Assembly: GCA_020073145.1 (NCBI GenBank)
Contig: JAIQFS010000008.1
Span: forward strand, 62,001-126,000
DNA: 64,000 bases
Direction: 5' to 3'
Source: Terriglobia bacterium
Lineage (GTDB): Bacteria; Acidobacteriota; Terriglobia; Bryobacterales; Bryobacteraceae
Below are positions 43,226 through 49,776 of the stretch, piece by piece (the stretch's first letter is position 1; each line of letters begins with the position of its first letter). The position numbers and the translations under genes are program-made. The notes below the pieces were generated by a model, which had not been told where the DNA came from, made no database searches, and saw only the letters and a program-made list of their open reading frames with translations.

Positions 43226-43369
43226 CTAGGGCTCGCGCTTCCGGGCGTGCAATTCGCGGTACATCCTCCACAAATTGCGGTAGTTCCGGTTGCGGTCGTG
43301 AACCCGGTCAAACAGGATCACGAACGCGATCGCCAGGACGACCGCTTGCAGGGCCCAGTAGCTTGTCAT
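43226..43369 (-). CDS. 47-residue single-span membrane protein
   Basis: A short open frame below usual cut-offs. It begins MTSYWALQAVVLAIAFVILF, a clean TM helix, and continues with a basic amphipathic tail rich in Arg, Asn and Tyr, ending ELHARKREP. A G-rich GGGGGTTCGC precedes the ATG. It is convergent to GH43 (gap 10 nt) and divergent from the gene at 43606. The hydrophobic-then-basic layout is unlikely by chance, but there is no family match to support it. Confidence 0.5.
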   Translation of the reverse strand: MTSYWALQAVVLAIAFVILFDRVHDRNRNYRNLWRMYRELHARKREP

Positions 43370-43446
43370 TGCGAACCCCCCTCAGATTCCCATCGGATCG
43401 GATAGGTGCATCATGACTTAAGCAGACTGCCACCGGCAGTACCAGA

Positions 43447-43463
43447 AGTACCACTATGGTACT
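43447..43463. promoter_or_regulatory. Palindrome AGTACC-actat-GGTACT with an extra half site
   Basis: A perfect 6-bp inverted repeat with a 5-nt centre; a further AGTACC half site sits at 43438-43443, 9 nt away in direct orientation. TAGAAT (43463-43468), a possible -10, touches its right edge. It lies between the divergent 47-residue ORF and the gene at 43606, where an operator would be expected. Confidence 0.35.
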
Positions 43464-43497
43464 AGAATTCTGTCGGCTACTTGTTAAATCCGGGACA

Positions 43498-43580
43498 CCT
43501 CGGAGCCGAGGTCCTTATCCTCGGTTAACGCCTGTGGCTTTACCCGTACCCGCAGGACTCGCCGGGACGCTTCGTCCTGG
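43498..43580 (+). promoter_or_regulatory. Structured leader with mutually exclusive hairpins
   Basis: Three short segments CCTCGG (43498-43503), CCGAGG (43506-43511) and CCTCGG (43519-43524) lie in a row; the middle one can pair with either neighbour, so only one hairpin can form at a time. Then CCGGGACG-CTT-CGTCCTGG (43562-43580) forms an 8-bp stem with one G-U pair, 25 nt before the ATG at 43606. This layout resembles an RNA switch or attenuator, but no known riboswitch class is recognised and no T-run follows. Confidence 0.35.
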
Positions 43581-43605
43581 TGAGAATAGACGCAGGTATT
43601 CATAC

Positions 43606-44139
43606 ATGGAACTTACGGTCGCAGTCTCCATTCTCATCTGCCTCGCGCTGGGTTGCGGCCTCGTCCAGGGCGTGCGCGGCGTGACATCCGCCGGCGCGGC
43701 ATTCCCTGAGACAGCCGACTGGATCGAGGAGTTGTCCGTGGAGCGCTACCATCCGATGCTGCGGCTCTTGAATGAAGACGAACTGGCCTTCCTTCGTTCC
43801 CAGCCCGGCTTCACCCCGCAATTGGCCTCTCAATACCGCCGCCAACGCTGTCAGATCTTTCGCGGGTATCTCGGTTGTCTGGGGGGCGACTTTCATCGCC
43901 TCGTCATGGCGGTTCAGGTCCTGATGTTGCAGGCTGGCGCCGACCGGAGCGACCTGGCCTCCCTGTTGGTTCGCAACTGGCTGGCCTTCGCTGGCGCCAT
44001 GGGCCTGGCCCGCGTGCGGCTAGTTTTGTATCGCTTCGGAATCGGAAGGGTGAATGCGGCCGGCCTTCTGAGTCAATTCGACGGAATGCGCCTCGCTTTG
44101 TGCGCGCGGGTTCCCTCGGCGATGTTCGTGGGAGCCTGA
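43606..44139 (+). CDS. Hypothetical membrane-anchored protein
   Basis: 177 residues, not recognised. One N-terminal TM/signal-anchor (MELTVAVSILICLALGCGLV) is followed by a helical soluble region with FPETADWIEELSVERYHPMLRLL, QYRRQRCQIFRGYLGCLGGDF and a hydrophobic helix (LLVRNWLAFAGAMGLA). AGG lies about 9 nt before the ATG. The upstream leader has several hairpins and the upstream region a palindrome, so expression may be regulated. A function cannot be proposed. Confidence 0.68.
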   Translation: MELTVAVSILICLALGCGLVQGVRGVTSAGAAFPETADWIEELSVERYHPMLRLLNEDELAFLRSQPGFTPQLASQYRRQRCQIFRGYLGCLGGDFHRLVMAVQVLMLQAGADRSDLASLLVRNWLAFAGAMGLARVRLVLYRFGIGRVNAAGLLSQFDGMRLALCARVPSAMFVGA

Positions 44140-44148
44140 CGCCCGTCC

Positions 44149-44382
44149 TTATCGTTTGGGAGTGCTGACTCCGGGAGAATCAGCAGCGCGCGACTTCTGC
44201 TCCAGCGCAGCCTTTTCCAGGCGGCGGGTACACGTTTCCCACTCCCCCATTGAGCATTGCGTCTTCCGGCAATCGAACTCGCACAGCGCGATGTCCTGCG
44301 GAACATCTTGAACGATCTGATCCTTGACCCTGTGCCAGAGTCTAAGGAGGGGTCCGTGCGTGTTGCCGCGTTCAGCAGGCAT
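44149..44382 (-). CDS. Small protein with a four-cysteine motif
   Basis: 77 residues. The centre reads LWHRVKDQIVQDVPQDIAL, then CEFDCRKTQCSMGEWETC, a Cx3Cx4Cx7C arrangement that could bind a metal or Fe-S cluster; the rest is a charged helix and a disordered tail. The CEFDCRK-QC pattern seems familiar from small acidobacterial proteins of unknown function. ATG 44382 is used; an in-frame GTG at 44499 overlapping the modA stop (GTGA) would add 39 residues of poor quality. TATACT at 44435-44430 may be its -10. Confidence 0.62.
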   Translation of the reverse strand: MPAERGNTHGPLLRLWHRVKDQIVQDVPQDIALCEFDCRKTQCSMGEWETCTRRLEKAALEQKSRAADSPGVSTPKR

Positions 44383-44495
44383 CCGATCTGCTACCCAGAA
44401 TCCGCACCGAGAGCGGAGCAGTTTGAGGAAGTATACACCGGAAGCCGGCCAAGGGCCCGGGGTTCGGTGGCTGGTTTTGTACTGGTACCGAGCGT

Positions 44496-45257
44496 TCACC
44501 GCCCGGACTGCATGCGCTGGGCGCGGTAGGCAGCGGCCGCGCCAGGCGCGGAAAGGTAATCCAGCAGCGCCTTGGCGGCGGCCGGATCTTTCGCGCGGGC
44601 CGACACAAACCCCACCAACGTCGTGGGAGTCGAAATCTCCCTTGGGAGCGGCCCCACTACATCGATGCCGGGCTCGTTCATCTCGCTGACGAAGGTCAAG
44701 CCGATCTCGACCTCCCCCTGGGCCACCGCCGCCATCGCGGCCGCGCCGCCGCGGGCTGGCTTGAGCTTAGGCTGCATCTGGGCGGAGATGCCGAGTTGCT
44801 GCAGCGTTGCGTCGAAGCTCACCCCGGCCGCGGCTCCCACGGCCGGGTCCGGATAGGAGACCGATTTGGCGGCCAGCAGAAGGCGCCGCACCGCCGCGGG
44901 CGTCGAAATGTCCGGTTTGGGCACGCCCTGGCGCACGGCCATGCCGACCGCCACGCTTGCCAGCGGTTTCGCGCTGCCGGCCACCACGTTGCCCGAGGCC
45001 AGCACCTCCGGATAGGGCGGTTGCACGATCGGCACGTCGAAGGCCTCGCCGCGCGCGACCTGCTGCTTGGTCCCCAGGCCGGAGCCGAACGTGGCTTTGA
45101 CCTTGTATCCCGTCTGGCGCTCGAATCCCGGAATGAGTTGCTCGATCGCCGACCGGATGCCGCCCGGCGCGATGAGCGTGACTTCGTTCTGCGCCCAGGC
45201 GCTGTGCGCGCCGCCCAGCAACAGAACGGCGACTGCCGACCCAAGCAGACGTTTCAT
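44496..45257 (-). CDS. modA: Molybdate-type ABC transporter substrate-binding protein, orphan
   Basis: 253 residues. Signal peptide MKRLLGSAVAVLLLGGAHSAWA, then a periplasmic binding protein type II fold: VTLIAPGGIRSAIEQLIPGFERQTGYKV, FGSGLGTKQQVARGEAFDV, and ARGGAAAMAAVAQGEVEIGLTF near the C-terminus. It fits the ModA/extracellular solute-binding group. No modB or modC follows, so the transporter partner lies elsewhere or it binds another oxyanion or organic acid. GGAGGA precedes ATG 45257. Confidence 0.78.
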   Translation of the reverse strand: MKRLLGSAVAVLLLGGAHSAWAQNEVTLIAPGGIRSAIEQLIPGFERQTGYKVKATFGSGLGTKQQVARGEAFDVPIVQPPYPEVLASGNVVAGSAKPLASVAVGMAVRQGVPKPDISTPAAVRRLLLAAKSVSYPDPAVGAAAGVSFDATLQQLGISAQMQPKLKPARGGAAAMAAVAQGEVEIGLTFVSEMNEPGIDVVGPLPREISTPTTLVGFVSARAKDPAAAKALLDYLSAPGAAAAYRAQRMQSGR

Positions 45258-45407
45258 GCTTCCTCCGTACTCACTGGAATGGTCCAACCAGCATATCGCG
45301 GCGGGGCGCGTCGTGAGGTCGCCGCCTGCACTCGGGGTGCAGCTTCGCTACAATTCGGAGACGTGCAGCCTGCCAACGGGCTGCCCGAGAGGAGAGGAGA
45401 AACAGCC

Positions 45408-46307
45408 ATGTCGAACGAAGAAAAGGATCGCGAGCCAAACGGCCAGTCACCGGTGGAGCAATCGCGACGCGACTTTGTCGCTTTATCGGCAACCGCGGGC
45501 CTGGTCGCAGCCACCGCTTCGGTGACCACCGCGGCCGCGAAGGTGGTGGAGACCGATGTTGAAATCAAAACGCCGGACGGCACTTGCGATGCCGCCTTCA
45601 TTCATCCCGCGTCCGGCTCTCATCCGGGCGTGCTGATCTGGACCGATGCCTTTGGGCTACGGCCGGCGTTTCGCGAGATGGCCAAGCGCCTGGCGGCGGA
45701 AGGATATTCGGTGCTGGTGCCGAATCCCTTCTATCGCGTCGCCAAGGCCCCGGTCTTCAGCGACGTGGCTTCCTTCGACTTCGCGAAGGACCGGGCGAAG
45801 ATCACGCCGCTCATGGCTTCGGTGAACGCGGACGGCGCCGCCGAAAAAGACGCCGCCGCGTACATCGCGTTTCTGGACGCGCAGAAGCAGGTTAACAAGG
45901 CGAAGAAGATCGGCACCCAGGGCTACTGCATGGGCGGGCCGCTCATCGTGCGGACCGCAGCGTCTTTGCCCGACCGCGTGGGCGCCGCCGGATCGTTCCA
46001 TGGAGGAGGGCTGGTGACCGACAATCCCAACAGCCCGCATCTGCTGGCCCCCAAGATCAAAGCGCGTATGTATTTCGGGATCGCGGCGAGCGACGACAAG
46101 CAACGGCCGGGCGACAAGGACAAGCTGAGAGAGGCGTTTGCCGCCGCCAAGGTGCAGGCGGAGATCGAGTTGTATCCCGAGTCCCAGCACGGCTGGTGCG
46201 TGCCGGACATGCCGAAGCAAGCCAACGGGAATCCGACCTACAACAAGCCCGATGCCGAGCGCGCCTGGGGCAAGCTGCTGGCTTTGTACAAAACGGCTCT
46301 CGCCTGA
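45408..46307 (+). CDS. Dienelactone hydrolase family protein with Tat-like signal
   Basis: 299 residues. The N-terminus has a twin-arginine element (SRRDFVALSATAGLVAA) followed by a hydrophobic stretch, suggesting Tat export. The alpha/beta hydrolase part has the nucleophile in GTQGYCMGGPLIV (Cys, as in dienelactone hydrolases), an acidic residue in AASDDKQRP, and the His in YPESQHGWCV. It would hydrolyse a lactone or ester in the periplasm. GAGAGGAGA before ATG 45408 fixes the start. Divergent from modA. Confidence 0.87.
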   Translation: MSNEEKDREPNGQSPVEQSRRDFVALSATAGLVAATASVTTAAAKVVETDVEIKTPDGTCDAAFIHPASGSHPGVLIWTDAFGLRPAFREMAKRLAAEGYSVLVPNPFYRVAKAPVFSDVASFDFAKDRAKITPLMASVNADGAAEKDAAAYIAFLDAQKQVNKAKKIGTQGYCMGGPLIVRTAASLPDRVGAAGSFHGGGLVTDNPNSPHLLAPKIKARMYFGIAASDDKQRPGDKDKLREAFAAAKVQAEIELYPESQHGWCVPDMPKQANGNPTYNKPDAERAWGKLLALYKTALA

Positions 46308-46398
46308 GATGCCGCTGAAGATGTCGGGCAGGCGATCTGTTTGGCGCCTGCCCGGATTCTGGACAGAGACCGGTAGTCACGGCCCGGCCTGTCTCCCG

Positions 46399-47985
46399 TC
46401 ACTCCGTCCCGAAAGCCAGCAGGACATTTCCATTGCGGCCCTGCTGAACCCCCGGATACCCGGCTCCCGCGAACACCATGCCGCCGGCCACGGTCGGTCC
46501 GGACGAACCCATGGAGCCGCCCTTGCCGGGAACACCGTTAACCGTCTCGAAATCGCGGAGCATGTCGAAGGTCCACAGAATGGCGCCGTTGCTCGTGTCG
46601 AGGGCCCGCAGAATTCCGTCCCAACCGCCTGAGAACACCACGCCCGGAATCGTCGAAACAGCGGCATCGTGTCCGGAATGACGGCCGCCTTCCGGCTGGA
46701 TATCGGTGAACCACTGACGCTCGCCGTTGGTGAGACTCAACGCCACGATTCCTCCGCTATCGAGACCGAAATAGGCGTTTCGCTCATCCGCGCTGCCGCC
46801 GAAATTCACTTGCCCTTGAGGGCCGGGCTGCTGGGAAGCCACCGAGGTCTTCCAGACGACCACGCCTTTGCGGTCCGGGTCGTGCGCCCAGATGATTCCG
46901 CTCTTCTGCCCGGCAATGAGAAGGCGCCGGCCGTTGGGCAGCGTCCGGAGGATGGGCGAAGCGCCGAAATCGAAATCCGGTCCTGCATCCTTGGGGCAAT
47001 TCTCAGGTGAGCCGCGGCCTTCGATGCAGCTCACCACCCAGGCGTCGCCAGCCAGGTCTTGCACCGACCAAAGCACTTTGCCGCTGTCCAGGTCGAGAGC
47101 CAAAATGGAATCCGTGGTTTTAGGCGCAGGCGCGGTATAGGCGTCACCCGTTCCGACATAAAGCGCATGGCGCAGGGGGTCGAGCGTGGGAGAGTTCCAG
47201 ATGCCGCCGCCGGACGGCCCGTATTGCTGGGTTCCTTTGGCGTTTTTGCCGGTGGGCTTGGAGGCTTCCGGAATCACGTACGATTTCCAGATTTGGCGGC
47301 CGGTGAACGCATCGAGTGCAACCACGCTGCCCCGGAACGTGCAGCACTTGTAGCTGGGGTCGACGGCCAACCCTTCTTCACCGGAGGCCACCGGAACGTA
47401 CAAGCGGTTCTGATAAAGTTGCGGCGCTGCAGTGATCTTGGCGCCCTCATGCGTGTCGACCCGCGTCTTCCAGAGCAACTCGCCCGTGGCGGCGTTCAAA
47501 GCATAGACGTTGCCTGTCAGGTCGCCAAAGTACGCCAAGGATTCGCCAGTGTTTCTGCCGGTCCCGATGCTGATGGCTGAGCGGACCGGAGCCGATGCCT
47601 GGTACACCCAGTAGGAGCATCCGCTAGCCGCGTCGATGGAGTAGACCGAGCCGGTGTCGACTCCCAAAAACACGCGTCCGCCAACCACCGTTGGTTGGCC
47701 ATAGACGGCCTTGGCGCCGGGAAATCCGAACGCCCACTTCAGCTTGAGCCGCGCGACTTGCTCCGGTTTGAGCCGGGCTCCCGCCGCGTCCTGGAAGCGG
47801 GCGTTGGTACTGCCGCCCCACCCGTTCCACGAAGGCTTGGCTTCCCAGCCGGCCAATCCTGAATTCTGGGCGCACGGGTTGGACACGCGCTCGGCGCCGC
47901 GGGCGGCAGGCGGGGCCTCCTGCGCGAACAGGGGACCGCACGCCGCAGCGGCGGCCAACATCAGAACGGCGGTGGAGTGTTTCAT
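46399..47985 (-). CDS. PQQ-type beta-propeller protein, resembling polyvinyl-alcohol dehydrogenase without heme domain
   Basis: 528 residues. Signal peptide (STAVLMLAAAAACGPLFA), then repeated quinoprotein blades: ARLKLKWAFGFPGAKAVYGQP, GRVFLGVDTGSVYSIDAASG, GNVYALNAATGELLWKT, SVVALDAFTGRQIWKS, SILALDLDSGKVLWS. The order and SGCSYWVYQASAPVRSAI match the polyvinyl-alcohol dehydrogenase branch, but the N-terminal CxxCH cytochrome part is absent. A dehydrogenase of alcohols is possible; it would need an external electron acceptor. ATG 47985; longer upstream frame not supported. Confidence 0.83.
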   Translation of the reverse strand: MKHSTAVLMLAAAAACGPLFAQEAPPAARGAERVSNPCAQNSGLAGWEAKPSWNGWGGSTNARFQDAAGARLKPEQVARLKLKWAFGFPGAKAVYGQPTVVGGRVFLGVDTGSVYSIDAASGCSYWVYQASAPVRSAISIGTGRNTGESLAYFGDLTGNVYALNAATGELLWKTRVDTHEGAKITAAPQLYQNRLYVPVASGEEGLAVDPSYKCCTFRGSVVALDAFTGRQIWKSYVIPEASKPTGKNAKGTQQYGPSGGGIWNSPTLDPLRHALYVGTGDAYTAPAPKTTDSILALDLDSGKVLWSVQDLAGDAWVVSCIEGRGSPENCPKDAGPDFDFGASPILRTLPNGRRLLIAGQKSGIIWAHDPDRKGVVVWKTSVASQQPGPQGQVNFGGSADERNAYFGLDSGGIVALSLTNGERQWFTDIQPEGGRHSGHDAAVSTIPGVVFSGGWDGILRALDTSNGAILWTFDMLRDFETVNGVPGKGGSMGSSGPTVAGGMVFAGAGYPGVQQGRNGNVLLAFGTE

Positions 47986-48092
47986 GATCGGATATTCTAT
48001 CCGTTCCCACGAAGAACCACCAGATGCTATCGAGGGGCCGCACCACCACCCCTTGGACATTGTGGAATGGCGTGCTCGGCCGGCCACCGGTT

Positions 48093-49220
48093 TCAGTTCA
48101 ACGCGGCGGCTCGCGGGAGCGTCTGATGGAGGCGGTCGGCGGCATGAACGGACCGCTGTTTTTCAGCGGCGTCGCGATCGCTGCCAGTGAATACAAACCA
48201 TCGCTTCAGACTGAGGAAGGGCTTTTCCAGCAGATTCCATGACAGCGTTGCGATCGCCAACGTTACCGCAACGATCACGGGCGTCTCCAGGAACGGAGCG
48301 CCCGAAATGTGCAGATACTTAGCTGCGTCGAACGGAATCTTGTGGAGCAGGTAGAGCCCGTAACTGATGGTTCCCGTGTAGACCAGCGCCCGGTTCGTCA
48401 TTACCCGCTGAAGCCATTTTGCCGAAGAAAACAAAGCCACGTATACGAGTGAGGCTGCGGCCACGACAGCCAGGGAGTGGACAATCCACCGACTGCCGGG
48501 TACGTCGGCCCATACCGCCAGGGGCGATGCCAACAGAAGCGAAACCCAGGCCAGCCGTGTGAATCTGGATCCACGGAAATTATCCGCACGGACCACGAGA
48601 GCGAGCAACCCACCCGCCATCAGCCCGTCTAATCGGCAAAAGAAGTTGGAGTAAATGTCAACGCCATGGAGAGACAGGTAGAGTCGCAGCAGCGGTGACA
48701 GACAAATCACCCCGACTGCAATCCGCCGTAATTGGCCGGAAGAGCAGTATCGGACTGCCCACGGCCATAGGAGATAGAACTGTTCCTCGACTGCCAGTGA
48801 CCATGTGACGCCGAGCGGTCCCAACGCGCCTGAAGATCTTGGCACCAGAAAGTTCTGTAGAAACAACGGATATGACCACCAAGGAGACGATCGCGCCTGA
48901 AAGATGACGGTGGATTCCGATGGGCGCAAGAGCGGAACGAGCACGAATATCACGAAGAGCAGCGAATAATATAACGGCCAAATTCGCAGACATCTCCTGG
49001 CATAAAAATTCTTGAAATAAGCCCCCGAATTCCTGGTATCCAGCAGGATCTTCGTGATTAGGAATCCCGACAATACGAAAAAGAGGTCAACTCCCATCCA
49101 GCCGCTGTCGGCCATTGCCTGGAGGAAAGGGAGGGGATACTTCCCGTCCGTGTTATGAATGATCACGAGCAGGATCGCGACACCCCGAACCGCATCGAGC
49201 TGAAGGACCCTTTTCTGCAT
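48093..49220 (-). CDS. Acyltransferase 3 family membrane protein
   Basis: 375 residues with about ten TM segments. Family marks are the start LDAVRGVAILLVIIHN (catalytic-site His), GWMGVDLFFVLSGFLITKIL, and FYARRCLRIWPLYY. Such enzymes O-acetylate or acylate surface polysaccharides from the membrane. No glycosyltransferase is adjacent, so the target is unknown. The DNA here is less GC-rich than its neighbours, which may reflect transfer. GGGAGAA precedes the ATG. Confidence 0.9.
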   Translation of the reverse strand: MQKRVLQLDAVRGVAILLVIIHNTDGKYPLPFLQAMADSGWMGVDLFFVLSGFLITKILLDTRNSGAYFKNFYARRCLRIWPLYYSLLFVIFVLVPLLRPSESTVIFQARSSPWWSYPLFLQNFLVPRSSGALGPLGVTWSLAVEEQFYLLWPWAVRYCSSGQLRRIAVGVICLSPLLRLYLSLHGVDIYSNFFCRLDGLMAGGLLALVVRADNFRGSRFTRLAWVSLLLASPLAVWADVPGSRWIVHSLAVVAAASLVYVALFSSAKWLQRVMTNRALVYTGTISYGLYLLHKIPFDAAKYLHISGAPFLETPVIVAVTLAIATLSWNLLEKPFLSLKRWFVFTGSDRDAAEKQRSVHAADRLHQTLPRAAALN

Positions 49221-49409
49221 TTCTCCCGGTTTTGGATCAGTGATGATGCAAGAGTACCGTGTTTGAGGCTTGTCGCAAAGAGACGAGTCTCCAAGAATAG
49301 TACTTTTGTTCCAGGATGTAGCGCCTTCTTAGGACTATCCAGCCTAATCGGCTGTAATAGTCGAGTTGCCGGCGCCTCGCGACCGTCCGGCAGCGGCCTG
49401 GAAATGCGA

Positions 49410-49742
49410 TCAGCTCGCCGTCGGCTTGCCGGCTTGGTCAGCTAATTGGGAGAGGGTTTCGGCCAGGGCGCGGGCGGCCGCGGCTTCGAGATCGAGACGG
49501 AGCACAAACTCGCCCTTGAGCTTGCCGGTCTCTTTCACCACCACCTTCAGATTCACGCGCGGGCCGAGCAGGCGGGTATTCGAGGCGTCGCCGCGGATGG
49601 TATCCACCTGCAGAACCCTGCCGAGACAGGTCGGCAGATCCGGGATGGTGTCGCGCAGGGCGCGCGGAAAGGTCATGGTGTTGCCCAGCGACAGGAACCG
49701 CCGGCGCGCGGGCACGGCTTTGCGAGTGACCTGCTTGCTCAT
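49410..49742 (-). CDS. Hypothetical protein upstream of the acyltransferase
   Basis: 110 residues, not recognised. The sequence looks like a compact beta-strand protein (LPTCLGRVLQVDTIRGD, RVNLKVVVKETGKLKGEFVLRLDLE) with a C-terminal helix (AAARALAETLSQLADQ) and a basic N-terminus. It follows the WaaA-LpxK gene on the same strand by 34 nt and is probably on that transcript. Real coding is suggested by length, spacing and strand; function unknown. Confidence 0.6.
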   Translation of the reverse strand: MSKQVTRKAVPARRRFLSLGNTMTFPRALRDTIPDLPTCLGRVLQVDTIRGDASNTRLLGPRVNLKVVVKETGKLKGEFVLRLDLEAAAARALAETLSQLADQAGKPTAS

Positions 49743-49776
49743 GAAGGTAGTGTAGACGATGGGAGCCGGCAGGGGG

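Noticed and set aside
44477-44488. GTACTGGTACC sequence as a second copy of the palindrome at 43447
   Set aside because: Only the GGTACC-like core is shared and the spacing differs; it lies at the 3' end of an intergenic stretch without promoter features, so chance is likely.
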